Shown in pieces: positions 43,337 through 55,512 of a stretch of DNA of 64,000 nucleotides. The DNA comes from Cocos nucifera (lineage: Eukaryota > Streptophyta > Magnoliopsida > Arecales > Arecaceae): NCBI GenBank assembly GCA_006176705.1, contig QRFJ01004877.1, positions 124,001 to 188,000 of the forward strand. The letters are read 5' to 3'. How positions within the stretch are numbered: the first letter of the stretch is position 1; every line of letters starts with the position of its first letter. The position numbers and the translations under genes were made by a program. The notes beneath the pieces are model-generated. The model ran no database searches and was not told where the DNA came from. It was given only the letters and a program-made list of their open reading frames with translations.

Positions 43337-45196
43337 TGATAAGTGGTAAAAATATACTAATAAAAGTATTAAATTATAAAATAAATTAATTTATTTTTTT
43401 AAAAATTGATACTTTTATTAATCTTATGTAGGAAAGAAGGACACCAATATGAAGATCTTATTTTTCTAGTTTAGATGAAATAAATTTCAGACAAAATGGA
43501 CTTCAAATGAGTCTGAATATGAATTTCAAAGGAAATAAAAAAAAAAATCGGTCCGGTTCAAATCGGTTCAGAAAAACTGGCACAGTAGATCATGCTCAGA
43601 CCGACCGACCCACTGACGCCATGCTTACATAGTGCTGAAGTCAACATTTTTTGCAGCGCATGGTGGACCACTATAGAGGGTATTTCGGGGATTTTACAAG
43701 GAGAAGTGAACTTCGATTGGCTGAAGAAAGCAACGGTCTACGCAACACTGGGCTTGCGCATGGTCTATAGAGGGAAATCTAAGAATTCTACCTAATCCGA
43801 TGGATGCCTTTCACTGAGATTTGATCTAACGGTTGATAGTTTTGTGCTGACGAACGATGGATGCAGCTCCCGGTCGAGATCCAACGGTTGAGATTCATCC
43901 CAACTTTTAACTAAGAATCTGAAGCTCTCCCGTGCACTATCTAATGGCTGAGATTCAGTCTTTAAGGCCGATCCAATGATCTAAATGAATTTTGACTTGA
44001 TTTAGGATTTTAAAATGATTTTTGAGTAATTTTTGGATCGTTTGATCGACATCCAATGGTAAGAATTGATCCAAGACTCTTTTTGAGTTATTTTGAGAGT
44101 TTTAAACCCGATTTCAATGGGATTTTGACCTAAGACCACCCAAATTATTTAAAGGCCTGCTATGGCTGAAGAAAAGAGGAGTAGAGAGAGAAAAAAAATA
44201 CATAGGGTTTTGGGAAGAGAGTTTTAAGAGAGAGCCTCGGAACAGGGGAAAAAAAAAGAAGAGTTCAAAGAGTTTTGAGAGAAAGAAGAGAAAGGGTTTT
44301 TATATTTCTTTCTTTTCTTCTTTTGATAATCAAGACATCGATCAAGGAGCTTCTCTTCTTCTTCATCAAGTTTTCCACACCAAGAGCAACGGACAACCAA
44401 ATTCAGTAATTAAATAGTTTAATTTCTTTATGCTTTTTATTTTATTTATTATTTTTGAACTTGTTATCACGAACTAAATTTTCTTTTACTAAGGCTAAGG
44501 TATAGCCACTCTTTTGATGTAATATTCAGTATAATTTATTTTTAATTTTAAATTTTATTCATGAGTATATAAATCTGATCTTAATGCTTTTAGATTATTG
44601 ACCATCTTCTAATTGATCTGATGAACATAGATGTTATGGACCAAGTACATCTATGTTATTGCTTTTTGATTATATACCTTGTATTATGAATCAAATTAGA
44701 ATTCATATACATGCAGGAATTTTAGTGCGCTTTGGATGTAGCGTATTTTAATTAGAGGATTTCATAAAACTTAATGTATTAATATTTACTTAAATTATAC
44801 CTGAACCAAAGAATAATTAATAAATATTGATAGTTTTGCTACGCCTGGACCAAAGGATAGTGAATAAACTAGAAAACTCCATCGTCATATAAAATAAAAT
44901 TAATCTAATAACCTGAATATTGTATTGACTGAGTTGGTGAATTGATTGCCTTAGTAACCCATTGTTCTTAAGTTTAAAATCCAAATAATTACACTCTATA
45001 ATTCCTTAAAATTTTTAATTATTTTTTTATTTTGTTCTTTAATTTTTTATTCTCATAAATTGATCTTCTAAATAAAGCATAAGAAAGAGCTTTTCAGTAC
45101 TTATTTTCTAATCCTCTAGGGATAATACTCTACTCATTTACTTTGTTACTTGATCGACTGATGCACTTGCCATAGCTATAGATTAGCATGCAATCA
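43337..45196 (+). repeat. AthG left LTR
   Basis: 1860 bp, TGATAAGTGGTAAAAATA to AGCATGCAATCA. Related in layout to the LARD LTRs (TGATAA start, CCAATATGAAGA near 75-120 bp, a block on GTGGACC/AGGGTATTT). The open frame 43592-43795 is not a gene. Confidence 0.92.
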
Positions 45197-45200
45197 ATTT

Positions 45201-45220
45201 TTGGCATTATTGTCGAGAAT
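45201..45220 (+). other. AthG primer binding site (tRNA-Asp type, degenerate)
   Basis: TTGGCATTATTGTCGAGAAT compares with TGGCGCCGTTGCCGGGGA of Athila elements; most differences are C/G to T/A changes. Confidence 0.75.
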
Positions 45221-45324
45221 TGTGTCTAAAATAATATTGAAATTTTGATCCTAGCTTTACTTTAGAATTTTATTTTTAATTTTTGTTCTTACTTTATTTT
45301 TTTTAAAAAAAAATTGTTCAGTGC

Positions 45325-46738
45325 ATGACACATACTGGATATAGTAACTTACTACCTTTTGGTCCAGAAATTGAAAGGACCATCAGAAGACTACAACAAG
45401 AAAGAAACATGACAGCTGAAGATCTCAACAACATCAATCTAGGATTGGATATGGCGACCGAGGGATAATATGAAGCTATTCGATCAGTACATCATCCATT
45501 AAATGATTACATCAGACCATCTATCACCGATGCAGCTTCGAGCATCAGGAGACCGTCTGTGTGAGCAAACAACTTCAAAATAAAATCAACGATGATCCAG
45601 ATGATTCAATCAACTATCCAATTCAGTGGACACATGCATGATGATTCGAATGCCCATATTTTTAACTTTCTTGAACTTTGTGATACTTTTAAAATTAATG
45701 GGATGTCGGATGATGCTATTAGATTATGGTTATTTTCTTTCTCTTTATAGGATAAAGCTAAAAGTTGGCTTCATTCTCTTTCTGTAGGTTCTATCATAAC
45801 TTGGGATGTTCTAGCCCAAAAATTCTTAGTCAAGTACTTTCCACCTTCCAAGACTGCCAAGATGCGCAACGATATCACTTCTTTTATGCAGATGGACATG
45901 GAGGTACTATATGAGGCTTGGGAGCATTTCAAGGAACCGCTGAGGAGATGTCCACATCATCAACTACCCGTATGGCTTTAGGTACAAACTTTCTATAATG
46001 GTTTATCTTCTACTGATTGTTCTATGATTGATGCAGCAGTAGGAGGAATCATTAATCAAAAAATGAAGGAAGAAGCCTTTGATCTGATCGATGAGATGGC
46101 ATCAAGTAGCTATCAATGGTAGATAGAATGCATGATGCCAAAAAGACCAGCAGTTGTGCAGGGAGTAGATTGCATGCCAACCTTACTAGCTGAAATTGCA
46201 GCCCTTAGAGTCAAAGTCAACAACTTGAAAGAAACAGCTATGCATGTTCAAAACATCACTTGTGACCTGTGTGGAGGAGGATACGATACGAGTAATTACC
46301 AGATAGATAATCATTTTGCTAAAGCAACTGACACAGCTAATTATGTTGGTAAACTTTTTAGGCCATAACAAAATAATCCCTACTCCAATACATACAATCA
46401 AGGATGGAGGCAGCCCCCAAATTTCTCGTGGAGCAATCAAAATACAACACAACAGCCACCCTCGAGGTTTCAAGTACCTAAAAAGAAGTCCAACATGGAG
46501 GAGCTGATGGTCAAATTTATGCAAAACCAAGAAGCAACTATAAAAAATTTGGAAGCCAAACTTAGGCAGGACCAAGTAGCAGCAATTCGAAACTTGGAGA
46601 TGCAAATATGTCAAATGGCTAAGATAATCTCTGAGAGACCTCAGGGATCCTTGCCCAGCAATATGGAGACCAATCCAAGGAAGCAAGTCAATGCTATCAC
46701 CCTAAGAAGTGGTACAAAGCTAGAGGAGCCACATTAGA
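45325..46738 (+). pseudogene. AthG gag
   Basis: Athila-type gag from the ATG at 45325: MTHTGYSNLLPFGPEIERTI. The capsid domain (Retrotrans_gag) reads IFNFLELCDTFKINGMSDDA, KSWLHSLSVGSIITWDVLAQ, KFLVKYFPPSKTAKMRNDI and FYNGLS. A damaged zinc knuckle CDLCGGGYDTSNY follows near 46266, then PYSNTYNQGWRQPPNFSW and a Gln-rich tail to NAITLRSGTKLEEPH. Frame is constant; stops interrupt it near 45467, 45749, 45979, 46120 and 46366. The stop before VQTFYNGL stands where relatives have Gln. Confidence 0.9.
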
Positions 46739-47673
46739 AGAAAGAGACTGAAAAGCCAACTACAAATAAGAAACCATCAACTAAAATTCGTCAGTCACCA
46801 AAACAACCAACAGATGGATGGTCTTCGGGTATATAGTTTGCCAATCCAAATGTGAAGCCCTACGTGCCACCACTACCATTCCCAGAGAGACAAATACAGC
46901 ATCTAGATAAGAAATTTTCTAACTTTTTCAAAATTTTAAAGAATTTACATATTAATATTCTTTTTGTAGATGCTATCACTCAAATATCCAAGTATGCCAA
47001 GTTTCTCAAAGAAATCCTAACAAATAAGAAAAAGCTGAAGTAGCATGAGGGAATAAATTTGAATGAGGAATGCTCAGCAATACTTCAAAATAAATTACCA
47101 CAAAAGCTAAAAGTTCAAGAAAGTTTTACTATCCCTTGCATTATTGGTGATTGTAGTTTTGATAAAGTTTTATGTGATTTAGGAGCAAGTATTAATCTCA
47201 TGCCTTTTTTTATTTTCAGAGAGCTGGGTCTAGGAGAACCAAAGCCTACCACTATTACTCTTTAATTAGCTAACAGATTCATCAAATATCCAAGAGGTAT
47301 AGTGGAGGATGTCTTGGTAAAGGTAAACAAGTTTATTTTTGCTATTGATTTTATTATTCTTGATATGGAAGAAGATTATGATGTACCCCTTATTTTAGGG
47401 AGACCCTTTTTAGCTACTGGAGGAGCTTTAATAGATGTTCAATAAGGAAAATTTATTCTTAGAGTCTAAGATGAACAAGTTACTTTTAATGTTTTCAAAG
47501 ATACTAAACATCCTGATGATAATCAAACTTATTTTCTAATTGATATTATTGATAATTCATTATATGAGAATTCTATAGAAAATATGTTTGAGACTATGAA
47601 AGCTAGCAATGTCCAATTGAAAGATGGCTCGACCAAACATAAAAATATTTTAATTGAAGTAGCACCAGATTGA
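46739..47673 (+). pseudogene. AthG aspartic protease
   Basis: In the gag frame. After a linker (KPYVPPLPFPERQIQ, KFSNFFKILKNLHINI) comes the retropepsin domain: SFTIPCIIGDCSFDKVLCDL then GASINLMP, with the active-site motif DLGAS at 47176-47190, and VPLILGRPFLATGGALIDV near 47380-47442. Stops follow SINxxP...TITL and the VQ and RV positions; two stand where Gln is expected (VQ-Q-GK and RV-Q-DE). The remnant ends at a TGA near 47671. Confidence 0.88.
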
Positions 47674-48701
47674 TTCAACTCAGAACTTAAAGAAAGTCAA
47701 GCTGAATACTATAAATCAAAACTACTAGATAGGTTATTTTTTTTTTATAGTTTTGATCATTTTTTTTTTTTTTTTAATAATTTATTGTTGATCTTTTACT
47801 GCTTTGGTGTGTATTTTCAATTTTACAGAAAAAAAATCAATGAGAGATCAAGCAAAATTTCAAAGCTTCAAAGAACCAGACTAAACCAAATCAGGTGTAT
47901 TTCTTCTTATCCTTTATTGCACTCTTTATTTTCCTTTCCCCTTTAAGACAATGTAGAATAAAAGATAGAAGTATCTGCTAATAAATGTAACGAGTTAAAG
48001 AAGTAGATTAGTTGGTCAGACTTTTAGCAGCCTACTTTGGTCATCAAAAGACTATTAGCACTTTTAATTACATATGTACACTAACAAGGCAAAGTAGGTA
48101 TTAATTATAAGACCAACTGAGGATTCAATTATCACTAAAAATTGGTAATTAATATACATTCTAATCAAAGAAACTTAAATTTAAGAAAAGAGCTACCTGC
48201 CTAAAAATAAAGTGCAAAAGATAGAGTATATATGGATTGCCTAAAGCCTAGTAACTGAATCTCTGCACCTAGGTCAAGTGTGGAAATTCACGTAAAATGG
48301 TAGAGGAAAAGCCAAGATGCTCAGTACATCAAAAAAAAAAAAAAAAAAAAAAGAAGGCAGTGTGAAAGCTACCTTAATTCATGAGTATAAAATTAGGAAT
48401 GTATAAAAAATTGACCAAAATAGGTGATAAGAAAGGATACTTTTATCTTTTAATTTAACACTGAAATACTAAAGTTAGTCATCATGAACACAAGTGCTGT
48501 AAATCTTTGATGTACTCTAAGAAAGTTTTTTATTGTATTGACTGCAAAATTTACTTCTAAAGCTCAATGCTTGGTTAGCGGTATTTTCTAAACTTTTTGA
48601 CCTTTAGTCCTAAATTTTATCTTTTTGATGGATAATCTTATTAAAACATGGTATTAAATAAAATATTGCTAAGGGAGTAATAATGACTAAGTTGGAGGGC
48701 G
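47674..48701 (+). other. AthG 3' internal region without pol
   Basis: Non-coding, AT-rich. A run of 22 A is at 48331-48352. The polypurine tract AGTTGGAGGGCG lies directly before the right LTR. No RT, RNase H or integrase motif is seen. Confidence 0.75.
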
Positions 48702-50558
48702 TGATAAGTGGTAAAAATATACTAATAAAAGTATTAAATTATAAAATAAATTAATCTATTTTTTTAGAAATTAATACTTTTGTTAATCTTATATAAGAAA
48801 GAAGGCACTAATATGAAGATCTTATTTTTTTGGTTCAGATGAAATAAATTTCAGGCAAAATGGACTTCAAATGAGCCTGAATATGAATTTCAAAGGAAAT
48901 TAAAAAAAAAGCCAATCCAGTTCAAATCGGTTCAGAAAAATTGGCTCAACAGACCGCACTCAGACTGACCAACCGACTAATGCCATGCTTACGCAACATT
49001 GACATCAATATTTTTTGCGACGCACGGTGGACCACTATAGAGGGTATTTTGGGGATTTCATAGGAAGAAGTGCGCTTCGATTGGTTGAAGAAAGTGGCAG
49101 TCCATGCAACACCAAACTCGTGCATGATCTACAAAGGACAATCTAGGAATTCTACCTGATTCGATGGATGCCTTCCACTGGAATTTGATTGAACGGCTGA
49201 TAGTTGTGCACTGACAAATGGCGGATGCAGCTCCCGATCGAGATCCAACGATTGAGATTCATCCCGACTAACTAAGAATCTAAAGCTCTCTTGTGCACGA
49301 TCTGATGGTCGAGATTCAATCTTTAAGGCCGATCCAATGGTCCAAATGAATTCTAACTTGATTTGAGATTTTAAAATAATTTTTGAGTAATTTTTGGACC
49401 ATTTGATCGACATCCAATGGTCAGAATTGATCTAGGACTCTTTCTGAGATATTTTGAGAGTTTTAAACCTGATTTCAATGGGATTTTGACCTAAGGCCAT
49501 GCAAATTATTTAAAGGCCTACTGTTGTCGAAGAAAAGAGGAGCAGAGAGAGAAAAAAAATATAGAGGATTTTGGGAAGAGAGTTTTAAGAGAGAGCCTAG
49601 GAACAGGGAAATAAAAAGAAGAGTTCAGAGAGTTTTAAAAGAAAGAAGAGAAAGGGTTGTTATATTTTTTTTCTTTTCTTCTTTTGATAATCAAGACATC
49701 GATCAAGGAACTTCTCTTCTTCTTCATCAAGTTTTCCACACCAAGAGCAATGGACAACCAATTTCAGCAATTAAATAGTCTAATTTCTTCATGCTTTTTA
49801 TTGTATTTACTATTTTTGAACTTATTATAATGAACTAAATTTTCTTTTACTAAGGCTAAGGTGTAGCCTCTCTTTTGATGCAATATTCAGTATGATTTAT
49901 TTTTAATTTTAAATTTTATTCATAAGTATATAAATATGATCTTAATGCTTTTAGATTACTGGCCATCTTCTAATGGATCTGATGAACATAGATGTTATGG
50001 ACCAAGTATATCTATGTTATTGCTTCTTGATTATATATCTTATATTATGAATCAAATTAGAATTCATTTGCATGCAGGAATTTTAGTGCGCTTTGAACGC
50101 AGCGTATTTTAATTAGAGGATTTCACAAAACTTAATGCATTAATATTTATTTAAATTATATTTGGATCAAAGGATAATTAATAAATATTGATAGTTTTGC
50201 TATGCCTGGACCAAAGGGTAGTGAATAAACTAGGAGACTCCACCGTCACATAAAATAAAATTAATCTAATAATCTAAATATTATATTGATTGAGTTGGTG
50301 AACCAATTGCCTTAGTAATCCATTGCTCTTAAGTTTAAAATCCTAATAATTACACTCTCTCTATTTCCTTGAAATTTTTAATTATTTCTTTATTTTGTTC
50401 TTTAATTTTTTATTCTCATAAATCGGTCTTCTAAATAAAACATAGAAAAGAGCTTTTTAGTACTTATTTTTCAATCCTCTAGTGACGATACTCTATTCAT
50501 TTACTTTATTACTTGATCGACTGGTGCACTTGCCATAATTATAGATTAGCATGCATCA
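48702..50558 (+). repeat. AthG right LTR
   Basis: 1857 bp, TGATAAGTGGTAAAAATA to AGCATGCATCA, aligned with the left LTR throughout with mostly transition differences. Open frames at 49129-49413 and 49524-49778 are LTR sequence. Confidence 0.92.
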
Positions 50559-50563
50559 ACATG

Positions 50564-50804
50564 GACAAAGACCCCTACGAGGAAAGTAGAGACCTCTAGT
50601 TTTTAAGCGTGGTAACAAAATGAAAGCTATAATCTTAGGACAACGTCAAAATCGAATGCAGCAAGAAAATACATTAGAGAGCAATGAGCTAAGGTGGAAC
50701 ACAAATAAACAAAAAGCTTCACCTCATTAAGAAACAAAGTCATTACATGGATCGGCAAGACCAGTTACAAGAAAAAAAAGAAGAAAAGAGAACACGAAAT
50801 CCTA
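50564..50804 (+). other. Tat2 sequence after AthG insertion
   Basis: The array ends with GGACAAAGACCCCTACGAGG and the text turns into non-repetitive 3' region of Tat2. No gene on the plus strand. Confidence 0.55.
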
Positions 50805-51431
50805 CTAAGAATTAGACTTCGAACTTCTGGCTCCAGCAATTATGAGGGAGAGCTGCAAGCCTTCTATTCTCTCCTCAAGCTTCTATCTCGCTGCCAGGTA
50901 CTCCCTCAGCATCCTCTTCCATTTGTGCAACCCTTCCTCCATCTTCCACAGCCTCTTCCTCAGAATTGCCGACTCGACTTCAACATCCTTCACCAAGTCT
51001 TCCTCGTAGATCATTTAGACTTTCAGATCATGAAGTTCCTTCTTCATGCCCTCGACCTTCATGGTAAAATTTCCAAGAGCAACTTTCAGAGAGGCGAGTT
51101 TGTCTAGATGCGCACTTAGGCCGACTTGAGCATTGTCGGATAACTATTTTTGAAGCTGCACAACTTTAGAGTTTTCCCTAATAACCTTTCTCTTGTAACC
51201 CTTAATTTCCTCATGCCAACTGATTCGATGGGAATTGTTGGGTGCGAACTCTTTCCTACTGAAGTTCGATAGGATATCTGGCCTTGAGAAAACTTCATCC
51301 AGCGAGGGCAGCCATGTCAGACTCCGACCAGTGAAGAGTTTATGCTCAGACGTTGAGACTGTAGACCTCCAACCTAAATCCATTGACCGATCTTCTTCGT
51401 TTAGATTCCTAGCTCCATCGGATATTCCCAA
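50805..51431 (-). pseudogene. Antisense ORF of Tat2, coiled-coil-like
   Basis: A frame on the minus strand, opposite to the element, runs from MGISDGARNLNEEDRSM (51431) to LQLSLIIAGARSSKSNS and a stop (50805-50807), 208 codons, broken only by in-frame stops. The C-terminal half has leucine/lysine/glutamate-rich heptad-like text: GLSAHLDKLASLKVALGNF, VEGMKKELHDLKV, ILRKRLWKMEEGLHKWKRML. Antisense additional ORFs between pol and the 3' LTR are known from Tat-lineage elements such as Grande. Function is unknown. Confidence 0.6.
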
Positions 51432-51439
51432 AACCTACG

Positions 51440-52600
51440 GAGCATTGTAGATTTCGCTTAGATGAACTTGAATAGCAATGATAGCCCCTAGGAAGCTAAG
51501 TAATAGACCTTATTATGGCTTGGTTTGGTCGACCTCGATGCTCTTTGAATCTTTTTCCAATAAAAAACCATCCAAATTGTTTGATATTGGACCAATGCCG
51601 AATCAACAGAATTCCTCTCCAGATGAACTCCTACAATATACTAAGGGTGGCAGACCTCAGAATTCCTACATTGAGAACTTTGAACGCATAGGCTAAAGGA
51701 CCTTATCTCTTTCATATCAGCCTCCAGATGGCCTCGAAAGCAGTTGAGCTTCAAAGGAATAAATAAGTAGGTTCTCTCCAGTTAGATCCCCTTTCGCTCC
51801 TTTCAGGCAAAATTCTCTAGCCGACTTTCTTCCAGTCAAACTCCTTTGGAACATCAAATGATTTTCTTCCCATCAACTTCCATCCATCCAAACTTCTTAT
51901 ATTAGTAGAGAGGGGACTCGTCGTTATATATTTGCTCCATCGGTAGATCACTTTCAAATTTCTCCAACAAAATTATTTTTGAACTTCTCCTTCTAGCAGA
52001 ACTACTTCAGAATTCCTCCAACGGACTTCCTTCAAGATTTCTCTAGTCGCAGGGCTTTCGAACCCCTTTCGACCAAATCCACTATAATCACATAGAAAGT
52101 CCTCCATGCCTATGCAAATCCAGCTATCTATACAGCATGAACCCACTTACACACATACGATCCTGAAAGAGCCCAAACTCCTCTGGGATTGGTGAACTCA
52201 AAGCTCTTCACCACCAGCATCTACCTCCTCCAAACTTCAACTATCAAGTCCCAACATATTGGCACATCACGACAATGGACACTATCCTTCATAACAAATC
52301 CCACGTGGCCCCAAATGTTTTACTACTAGACGGATACGACCGTCACCATCAATTTATTACAGGCTCTGTCTATATATGGGACCCCAGATACGTTTTCTCT
52401 CGAAGCTCAAAACCCTGCTCAAAAGCTCTCTGAGTGCTTCATTTCTATGGATAGAGAACTGACTTGACCGTCGAAGGGTCCTGCCGGAGCCACCTCACCT
52501 CCAATCTAGGACTTATCTTGTAGGTGCCGACGGTAGCCTCATCTTCTCCAACTTCAACCAATTCTGACGTCAATAATTTTTTACATCAACAGAATTGATG
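51440..52600 (+). repeat. Tat2 LTR (approximate)
   Basis: Related to the Tat1 LTR near 8440-9337 in the stretch around the TATA-like site and the end (CCACCTCACCTCC, GACGTCAATAATTTTTT). The start is not sharp. It contains CTTC/AACT-rich degenerate units (51780-52080). Open frame 51478-51696 is not recognised. Confidence 0.55.
52371..52377 (+). promoter_or_regulatory. TATA-box-like site in Tat2 LTR
   Basis: TCTATATATGGG, about 340 bp before the gag ATG and about 200 bp before the LTR end; Tat1 has CCATATAACGG at the matching place. A suitable position for the promoter of the element. Confidence 0.45.
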
Positions 52601-52712
52601 CTGGAGGAAGGAACCTCTTTCTCTTGAGGTTTCCTTATTCTTAAAGGAGCGCTCAGCAGAGATCTCTCTTTTTCTCCCTCAGAGTCCTTCTTCCCCTGTC
52701 GATCTCACGAGG

Positions 52713-53015
52713 ATGCCTCCTCGGAAGGCCTCGACTCAATGGTTAACCACCTCCACAACCAGATCTTATCCAAATTTGCCCGCTCCTATCTCATCCCCAG
52801 CATCTCAGGTTTCGTCAGCAGCAATGATGGATGCAGAGCAGTTCAACATGCTGGTCCAGCTGGTTCACAGCCCTACTGAAGCAATGTAGGCCATGCAGCA
52901 ATAGCAGCCTACGACATCGGTTCAACCAGAGCAGGCTTCTTCGAAACACCAGGACCCAGTCTAGGGATGACCGACTTGGGCAAGTTGGCTGATAACTTTC
53001 GAAAAAGAGAAGCAG
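52713..53015 (+). pseudogene. Tat2 gag, N-terminal part
   Basis: ATG at 52713: MPPRKASTQWLTTSTTRSYP then NLPAPISSPASQVSSAAMM and FNMLVQLVHSPTEAM before the first stop. Corresponds to MPPRKASTQQSTT of Tat1. CopD is inserted after GAAAAAGAGAAGCAG. Confidence 0.8.
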
Positions 53016-53631
53016 TGTTGGGAATATACGCTCTTCCCACACGAATCGACGTGGCCGCTGGTGATTAGCCAAGCAATAAGGAAGTACTTACCAGAGATTT
53101 ATGCGGAAGCACGATCAAACAAATCAAGGAATAGAGAAGAAGAGAAGAAAAAATTTTCAGGAGAAAAGAGCTTTTATTCAGTATATTTCAGCACTATATC
53201 AACCTTAACCTATTTTCAATATATATACTTTACAAAGGGTCAAGTTCAAGCTCATAGAAAAACTTTCCAAATCCAAACAACCCACGTACACAAAATAATA
53301 ATCCTCAAAAACTAAGTCGGCTCAGTTTCAGACTGAGCCAGCTAACCTACGACTAGGTCGACTCAATCCCAAATTGAGCCGATCCAGTTGTGTACCATAC
53401 CAATAGCCCAAAAATACTGCTTTTTATCTGAATTTTTCTCTAAGATCTAGCCGACCCAGTCCTGGACTGAGCCGACCCAGTTTCTAGCTAAGCCGGCTCA
53501 GTCCCAGTGTGAGCCGACCTAGTTTTTGAACTTTGCTGTTGAGACTGATTCTTCCTTCGGCTCGCTCTTGTCTTTTCATGATCTATCTTCTCATATTTTC
53601 AAGACTTGGGAGTGCCACTTTTGAGCTCACA
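53016..53631 (-). repeat. CopD 3' LTR (left)
   Basis: 616 bp, TGTTGGGAATATACGC to TGAGCTCACA. Contains GGCTCAG/CTGAGCC palindromic units (53316-53525) also seen in the right LTR. Confidence 0.93.
53316..53525. repeat. GGCTCAG...CTGAGCC palindrome array in CopD LTR
   Basis: GGCTCAGTTTCAGACTGAGCC-like inverted units recur: GTCGGCTCAG/CTGAGCC at 53316-53338, GTCGACTCAATCC/AATTGAGCC, GACCCAGTCC/GGACTGAGCC, CGGCTCAGTCCC. The right LTR repeats them at 57520-57720. Same motif vocabulary as CopB LTRs. Confidence 0.75.
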
Positions 53632-53703
53632 TTATCTATCTTGGTGCTTCCAAGTCCTTGTGAACTCATCTCTTCTCAACAAACCCATCCGTCCCACACA
53701 TCT

Positions 53704-54159
53704 CTAAAAGCTATCTCTGGGGAGTACCTTCATGAGTGCATCAGACTGATTCTCCTTGGTATAAACCTTCATCAATTCCACTTCACCTTCCTCCACTTGC
53801 TCTCTAATCCTGTGGTACCTCACGTCTATATGCTTTGTACGCGCATGATAGACTAGATTCTGTGCCAACAACAGAGCACTCTGACTATCATCGAATAGTG
53901 TAACCTTGCTCTGCTCCACCCTCAACTCATCAATCAGCCTCCTAAGCCAAAGGGCTTCCTTTGCAGCCTCTGTTATCCCAATGTACTCAACCTCTGTGGT
54001 AGACAAGGCCATGATTGGCTGAAGGATTGATCTCCAAGACACCGATCCACCATATACACAGAAGAGGTATCCAGTAGTAGACCTCCTTGTATCAAGATCA
54101 ACAGCATAATTTACATCAACAAATCCTTCCAAAGGACCTGAACCTTCACACATCTTCAC
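53704..54159 (-). pseudogene. CopD RNase H
   Basis: Copia RNase H with GFVDVNYAVDLDTRRSTTGY, STTEVEYIGITEAAKEALWL, DDSQSALLLAQN and KHIDVRYHRIREQV, ending LPRDSF. The domain is open over 151 codons and its catalytic acidic residues are visible. Stops separate it from RT. Confidence 0.92.
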
Positions 54160-55092
54160 AGATTGTTCTCCATATCCTCCCGACTACCCACCGAACACCA
54201 AACCATAATCCCTTGTTCCATGCAGATATCTCAATATCCATTTCAATGCTTTCCAGTGTTCCTTCCTAAGGTTAGCCATGTATCTACTAATCGTGCTCAC
54301 TACATGTGCTATATCTGATCTACAGTACACCATAGTGTACATCACACTACCTACAGTAGTTGCATAAGGGACTCGTTTCATGTACTCTCTCTCCTTTTCT
54401 GACTGGGGGCACTATAACTTGGAAAGAGATATATGGCTCGACAATGGCGTCTTTATAGGTTTGGCCTTCTCCATCTGAAACCTCTCCAGAACCTTCTAGA
54501 TATACTTTCCTTGTGACAAATGGAGCACTCCTTTGCTCCTATCTCTACAAATCTACATTCCAAGGATTTTCTCTGCTAGACCCAAATCTTTCATCTCAAA
54601 TTTAGATGATAATGCTCTTTTCAACCTTTTCACAGCATCCATGCTTTCACTGGCTATGAGCATATCATCTACATACAATAATAGGTACAGGGTATCCTCC
54701 TCATCTACATCCTTGACGTAGACACAACAATCATGCTCACATTTGCTGAAACCCAGGCTCAAAATAAAGCTATAAAACCTTCGATACCACTGATGAGGAG
54801 ATTGTTTCAAACCATACAAAGACTTCCTTAGTAAACACACCTTTTCTTCCTGTCCCATCTCCATGAGACCATCTGGCTACTTCATGTAGATTCTTTCCTC
54901 CAAAGTCCCATGAAGGAAGGCCATCTTCACATCCATCTGTTCCAATTCTATGTTATGCTGTGCCACCAGTGATAGCAAAACTCAAATAGATGTATGACGC
55001 ACCACAAGAGGAAAAATTTATGTATAGTCAATTTCTTCCCTTTATGAGTATCCCTTTGCTACTAGCCTTGCTTTGAATCTAACTCCATCTTA
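54160..55092 (-). pseudogene. CopD reverse transcriptase
   Basis: One frame with stops. From 55080: RFKARLVAKGYS then stop, EQMDVKMAFLHGTLEERIYM (first Asp) then stop, KSLYGLKQSPHQWYRRF, and LYLLLYVDDMLIASES with intact YVDD near 54660. The part 54184-54381 (RVPYATTVGSVMYTMVYCRS) is the usual C-terminal continuation. The stops follow Ser in KGYS and Lys in YMK, where Gln is expected. Confidence 0.92.
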
Positions 55093-55473
55093 TTCTGAAG
55101 GTGCTTCTTTCTTTATGAATACCCACTTTGAGCCAATAGGTCGAGCACCCTTTGGAAGATCTACCAGCTGCCATGTCTGATTCTTCTCAAGTGATTTCAT
55201 CTCCCCCATCATAGCCTGCATCCATGAATCATAATCCTCACTCTCCATGGCTTTTGCATAACTCTCTGGATCTCCATTAGCAGTGATGAGTACATAGGAG
55301 ATAAACTCATCAATGCCATATCTGATCGATCTTCTAATAGTATGCTGGGGCTTGTGCAAAGCCACTCCCACCGACACATCTCTATCTGATGTTTGTGGCT
55401 GCTCCTGCACATCTGTCTGAACTATCGGCCCTCTATGCTGATTTTCAATCTGAGAAAAAACTTTTTTGCCCAA
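55090..55473 (-). pseudogene. CopD integrase-RT linker
   Basis: HTIRRSIRYGIDEFISYVLI, SWMQAMMGEMKSLEKNQTWQ, LVDLPKGARPIGSKWVF: the typical segment between copia integrase and RT. Confidence 0.9.
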
Positions 55474-55512
55474 CTCTACCTCAATAGGAACACTCCTGTA
55501 AGTTGATGTAAC

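Larger units (their letters stand above)
43337..50558 (+). mobile_element. AthG: Athila-type gypsy element with gag and protease only
   Basis: Two LTRs (43337-45196 and 48702-50558) and an exact target duplication ACATG (43332-43336 and 50559-50563). PBS of tRNA-Asp type, gag and protease follow in order; RT, RNase H and integrase are absent from the 3505-bp internal region. Gag and protease are in one reading frame broken only by stops. Confidence 0.92.

Noticed and set aside
46186..46686. 166-codon minus-strand ORF
   Set aside because: Opposite to AthG gag, which is supported by family motifs; the minus-strand reading has none.
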